Assembly (NCBI GenBank): GCA_029880425.1
Contig: JAOUOK010000041.1
Coordinates: 1-8,928 of the forward strand
Length of the DNA stretch: 8,928 nt
Source of the DNA: Gammaproteobacteria bacterium
GTDB taxonomy: Bacteria > Pseudomonadota > Gammaproteobacteria > UBA6429 > Thiohalophilaceae
Reading direction: 5' to 3'
Shown: positions 5,843 to 8,928 of the stretch, in pieces
How the letters are laid out: the number at the start of each line of letters is the position of its first letter
How positions within the stretch are numbered: the stretch's first letter is position 1
Position numbers and translations under genes: made by a program
Notes under the pieces: model-generated
What the model was told of the DNA's origin: nothing
Seen by the model: only the letters and a program-made list of their open reading frames with translations
Database searches by the model: none

Positions 5843-7501
5843 ATGGCGACTGCGTCAATTTTTGGTTTTATTATTGGGACACTCGGTCTTTTTGATTTAA
5901 TGGCGATTGGTGAGATTCAACCGCTCGTTAATATCGTTTACTCTTTCTATAATATTTTTCTTATCGTTCTATTACGTAAGAATAAAAACTGGTACAGACC
6001 AATTGCCTGGGCGCAGGTAATTGCTTCACTCCTGGTTTTTGCTGTTGCTTTATCTACAGTAGTGCATGATGAATTTCGAATTGCCTGGTTTTACATTGCG
6101 CTATACCTGACTTATATGTCGTTAGGTGAGCGATCAGGAAATATTCTTACCGCCCTTTCTATTATGGTCATCGTATTTCTACATAACTATCTTGAATTAC
6201 ATCTTTCTGATACAGCAATCCAAACAGCAATATTTAGTTTAATCGTGTTTGGTATATTAAGCCGGGTATATGTTACCCAGATAAAAAATTATGAAACTGT
6301 GCTGGAGAATAAAAATAATGATCTGGCTGAAGGTATAAAAAAGTTAGATATTGCTTTGGAAGATGCCCAGGCAGCAAGTAAAACAAAAAGTCTTTTCCTG
6401 GCAAACATGAGCCATGAAATACGTACACCAATGAATGGCATGTTAAGCCTGGTGCAGGTATTACGTACAACAGAACTGGACGAAAAGCAGCGTGAATACC
6501 TGAAGTCAATTGATCGGGCTGGTGGTATTTTAATGAGTTTGATTGATGACCTGCTTGATTTATCAAAAATTGAGTCGGGTAAGTTAGAGGTTAATTACCG
6601 ATCATTTAAGTTCTGGGAATTCCTTGAAGATATTTTATTACAGGCTGAGTATTTATTTGATGAAAAGGATGTGCATTTTAATGTTGAGATTAGTGATAAC
6701 TTACCGGCATATTTAATTACTGATGATGTACGTTTAAGACAGGTTGTCATTAATTTAATCAATAACGCGGTTAAGTTTACTTCTCAAGGTGAAGTTAATT
6801 TAATTATGAAAGGAGAAAAGATTGATGATGGTAACTTCAATCTTCATATTGAAGTTAATGATACCGGCATGGGAATACCGCAAGATAAGCTGGAAAGCAT
6901 TTTTGAACCCTTCCAGCAACTGGCACCGAAACGTATTTATAACAAGGGTGTGGGTTTAGGGTTACCTATTTGTAAAAAAATAATTGATACTCTGGGTGGT
7001 AAAATAAAAATACATTCAGTTGTCGGAGAAGGATCGAGTTTTGTTCTGGAATTTATTTTTCCTGTTGACGAGGCAAGTACAGCTAAGAATAATATTCAGA
7101 AATTAAAACAAGTAACTACAGATTTTGATGATTCATTAGTACCTATAACAATATTGCTGGTTGAAGATGATCAAATTAGCAGGCTCGCTGTCTATACCTG
7201 GCTGGAAGGTAGAGGTCATAATATTATTATCGCTGAAAATGGTAAAGAGGCTGTTGAATATCTTAAAAAAGATAAAGCCGATATTATTTTAATGGATGTA
7301 CACATGCCGGAAATGGACGGCATAGAGGCAACGAAATTTATCAAGGAAAAAGCCTTAAGTGATGCCCCGATTATTGGTATGACGGCCAGCGTGATGAATG
7401 ATGAACGTAAAAGCTATATCGCTTCGGGTATGGATGTATTAGTTGAAAAGCCGGTAAATTTTGAAAGCCTGGTGGAGATCATACAAAACAAACTGAATTA
7501 A
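5843..7501 (+). CDS. Membrane-bound hybrid sensor histidine kinase with C-terminal receiver
   Basis: A 552-residue kinase counted from the first ATG. About six membrane helices (roughly 1-20, 26-45, 54-75, 80-95, 100-117, 124-143) form an integral sensor with almost no periplasmic domain. A helical linker (about 145-182) leads to HisKA with the H-box FLANMSHEIRTPMNGM, phosphoacceptor His191. The HATPase domain has the N-box NLINNAVKFT (304-313), G1 DTGMGIP (340-346) and G2 GVGLGLPICK (369-378). The receiver domain has acidic residues Glu441-Asp443, phosphoacceptor Asp485 in LMDVHMPEMDG, Thr514 and Lys536. All key residues are present, so it should be active. There is no HPt domain, output domain or adjacent separate response regulator, so its partner is unknown. 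The true start probably lies upstream near 5744. GC is lower than in gpsA (hand count: 22/60 at 6541-6600, 33/60 at 7861-7920), which fits later acquisition but does not prove it. It ends 7 bases from the convergent gpsA. Confidence 0.93.
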   Translation: MATASIFGFIIGTLGLFDLMAIGEIQPLVNIVYSFYNIFLIVLLRKNKNWYRPIAWAQVIASLLVFAVALSTVVHDEFRIAWFYIALYLTYMSLGERSGNILTALSIMVIVFLHNYLELHLSDTAIQTAIFSLIVFGILSRVYVTQIKNYETVLENKNNDLAEGIKKLDIALEDAQAASKTKSLFLANMSHEIRTPMNGMLSLVQVLRTTELDEKQREYLKSIDRAGGILMSLIDDLLDLSKIESGKLEVNYRSFKFWEFLEDILLQAEYLFDEKDVHFNVEISDNLPAYLITDDVRLRQVVINLINNAVKFTSQGEVNLIMKGEKIDDGNFNLHIEVNDTGMGIPQDKLESIFEPFQQLAPKRIYNKGVGLGLPICKKIIDTLGGKIKIHSVVGEGSSFVLEFIFPVDEASTAKNNIQKLKQVTTDFDDSLVPITILLVEDDQISRLAVYTWLEGRGHNIIIAENGKEAVEYLKKDKADIILMDVHMPEMDGIEATKFIKEKALSDAPIIGMTASVMNDERKSYIASGMDVLVEKPVNFESLVEIIQNKLN

Positions 7502-7508
7502 ATATTTA

Positions 7509-8534
7509 CTATTCTTTTTTGATTGTCCGGTTAAACAGTGCATTTACCGCGGCTTCAGGTGAATAATTATTATACAAAACATTATAAACCTGCTCGGTAA
7601 TTGGCATATCAATGTTTTGCTTTTTAGCCAGCGCAACCACTTCCTTTGCTGTTGCCACACCTTCAACGACCTGGCCTATTTCTTTAATCACCAGCTCAAG
7701 TCTTTTACCCGCACCCAGCGCAATCCCGGTACGACGGTTACGAGATTGATCGTCCGTACAGGTTAGTACAAGATCACCCAGCCCGGTTAAACCGGTAAAG
7801 GTTTCTGCGTTTGCACCAAGTGAAACGCCGAGCCGTGTAATTTCTGCTAATGCACGGGCAATCAGTGCGGCACGTGCATTAGCGCCAAAGCCCATACCAT
7901 CGGCAATACCTGCAGCAATCGCGATAACATTTTTACAGGCACCACCGAGTTCAACGCCAATGACATCATCACCGGTGTAAGCGCGGAAATGATCATTGTG
8001 TAATAAGTTTGCCCATTCTAAAGCCAGCTTTTGATCTTCTGAAGCAACCGTTACAGCACCAGGTAAACCTTGTGCTACTTCGCCAGCAAAAGTGGGTCCC
8101 GAGATGACGGCCAATGAAACTTTGTTACCGAACTCTGCCAGTTCTGCTAATTCTTCCCTGGCAACCTGGTGTAAGAGTTTATTACTGTCAGTTTCGAGCC
8201 CTTTAGTTGCCCAGGCTAGCGTGTGATTTTCGGTAAGAAACGGCTTAATAGTCTTCAGGGTGTCACGAAATGCATGACTGGGTACAACAATAAGAATGTT
8301 AGTGACATCTTTAAATGTCACCTCAAGATCAGCGCTTACAGATAATTTTTCAGGAAACCTGAGGCCAGGCAAATAGCGATTATTTTCACGGCTTTGCTGC
8401 ATGGCCGTGGCATGCTCTGCATTGTGAGACCAGAGGTTTACCGCGTTATCATTTCTTGCAAGTAACATCGCCAGTGCAGTGCCCCATGAGCCAGCACCAA
8501 GAACAGCTATAGTCTGAGTGTCTTGAATACTCAT
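7509..8534 (-). CDS. gpsA: NAD(P)+-dependent glycerol-3-phosphate dehydrogenase GpsA
   Basis: A 341-residue cytosolic enzyme that reduces dihydroxyacetone phosphate to sn-glycerol 3-phosphate, the backbone precursor of phospholipids. The Rossmann motif is VLGAGSWGTALA (11-22, GAGSWG at 13-18). The family motifs IVVPSHAFR (82-90), WATKGLE (108-114, Lys111) and ISGPTFAGEVA (144-154) follow. The catalytic region GGACKNVIAIAAG (197-209) carries Lys201, and GLGDLVLTC (251-259), SRNRR (264-268) and VEGVATA (290-296) complete the C-terminal helical domain. The length is normal. The ATG at 8534 follows the secB stop after 3 bases with no good Shine-Dalgarno, so translation is probably coupled to secB. 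The secB-gpsA order is conserved in gammaproteobacteria such as E. coli. The next gene in E. coli, cysE, is replaced here by a convergent kinase. Confidence 0.97.
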   Translation of the reverse strand: MSIQDTQTIAVLGAGSWGTALAMLLARNDNAVNLWSHNAEHATAMQQSRENNRYLPGLRFPEKLSVSADLEVTFKDVTNILIVVPSHAFRDTLKTIKPFLTENHTLAWATKGLETDSNKLLHQVAREELAELAEFGNKVSLAVISGPTFAGEVAQGLPGAVTVASEDQKLALEWANLLHNDHFRAYTGDDVIGVELGGACKNVIAIAAGIADGMGFGANARAALIARALAEITRLGVSLGANAETFTGLTGLGDLVLTCTDDQSRNRRTGIALGAGKRLELVIKEIGQVVEGVATAKEVVALAKKQNIDMPITEQVYNVLYNNYSPEAAVNALFNRTIKKE

Positions 8535-8537
8535 GTG

Positions 8538-8928
8538 CTAGTTAACTGTCGCACCTTCGTTGTTTTTCAGGTGTTGTGCATATATCGCATCAAAATTAAC
8601 GGGTGCAAGCAGTAGCTGCGGAAAGCCACCCTTAGTAACCAGGTCGGAAATAGCTTCACGTGCATAAGGGAATAAAATATTTGGGCAGAAACTGCCTAAC
8701 ATACCATTTAGGTTAGCTTCATCCATCCCGGCGACAGAAAAGATACCGCACTGTTTAATCTCAACCAGGAATGCAGTTTTATCATTGTTCTTTGCAGTAA
8801 CGGTGATGCTAAGTTCAACTTCATAAACATTGTTATCAATAACCTGGCCTTGTGAATTAAGGTCCATATTTATTTCAGGTTTCCATTCTTCGGTAAATAC
8901 AGATGGTGCAGCAGGTGATTCAAATGAA
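8538..8928 (-). CDS. secB: Protein-export chaperone SecB, 5' end beyond window
   Basis: A tetrameric cytosolic chaperone that holds preproteins unfolded and hands them to SecA. The frame stays open to the right edge: upstream of the Met codon at 8867 the in-frame residues SFESPAAPSVFTEEWKPEIN match the SecB N-terminal region (E. coli [20 protein letters not shown]). Met at 8867 is therefore internal. About 129 residues are visible, and roughly 20 or more N-terminal residues are missing compared with the 155 of E. coli. Conserved parts are VYEVELSITVTA, GIFSVAGM, SFCPNILFPYAREAISDLV and GFPQLLLAPVNFDAIY. The short C-terminus KNNEGATVN lacks an acidic tail of the E. coli length. It is probably cotranscribed with gpsA. 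SecB would serve export of outer-membrane proteins. Confidence 0.97.
   Translation of the reverse strand, partial: SFESPAAPSVFTEEWKPEINMDLNSQGQVIDNNVYEVELSITVTAKNNDKTAFLVEIKQCGIFSVAGMDEANLNGMLGSFCPNILFPYAREAISDLVTKGGFPQLLLAPVNFDAIYAQHLKNNEGATVN

Noticed and set aside
8865..8867. ATG as the start of SecB
   Set aside because: In-frame upstream codons to the window edge encode recognisable SecB N-terminal sequence, so this Met is internal.

Overview
The window looks like chromosomal DNA of a gammaproteobacterium. The evidence is the secB-gpsA pair with a trmL gene nearby, together with MshE/MshG-type pilus assembly proteins that resemble the Vibrio MSHA system closely. I cannot name a genus. 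Base composition is moderate to AT-rich, and no tRNA, rRNA, CRISPR array or insertion sequence was recognised.

Layout. From 1 to 3967, on the minus strand, lies a pilus-assembly operon. Its order of transcription is mshE (assembly ATPase with an N-terminal c-di-GMP-binding type domain), mshG (inner-membrane platform), a prepilin gene with a TTG start, and an uncharacterised two-helix membrane protein that runs off the left edge. Upstream on the same strand (4039-4983) is a class 1B type dihydroorotate dehydrogenase. A divergent intergenic region (4984-5194) carries several degenerate copies of a 9-base-periodic repeat, two of which face each other and could form a hairpin. On the plus strand follow trmL (5195-5659) and a membrane-bound hybrid histidine kinase (ATG at 5843, but the reading frame looks coding back to about 5744). 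Convergent to the kinase, on the minus strand, are gpsA (7509-8534) and secB (8538 to beyond the right edge).

How the genes work together. MshE powers pilus assembly through MshG, and the pilin-like protein is a candidate subunit, so this is part of a c-di-GMP-responsive MSHA-like type IV pilus; the other required genes are not in view. PyrD (pyrimidine synthesis), TrmL (tRNA wobble methylation), GpsA (phospholipid precursor synthesis) and SecB (export chaperone) are housekeeping. The kinase sits inside the secB-gpsA/trmL neighbourhood and may be an accessory insertion; its signal and partner are unknown.

I do not see a clearly new multi-gene system. The most interesting points are the apparent non-ATG N-terminus of the kinase, the 9-base-periodic repeat cluster, the unnamed membrane protein in the pilus operon, and a class 1B PyrD with no visible PyrK partner.
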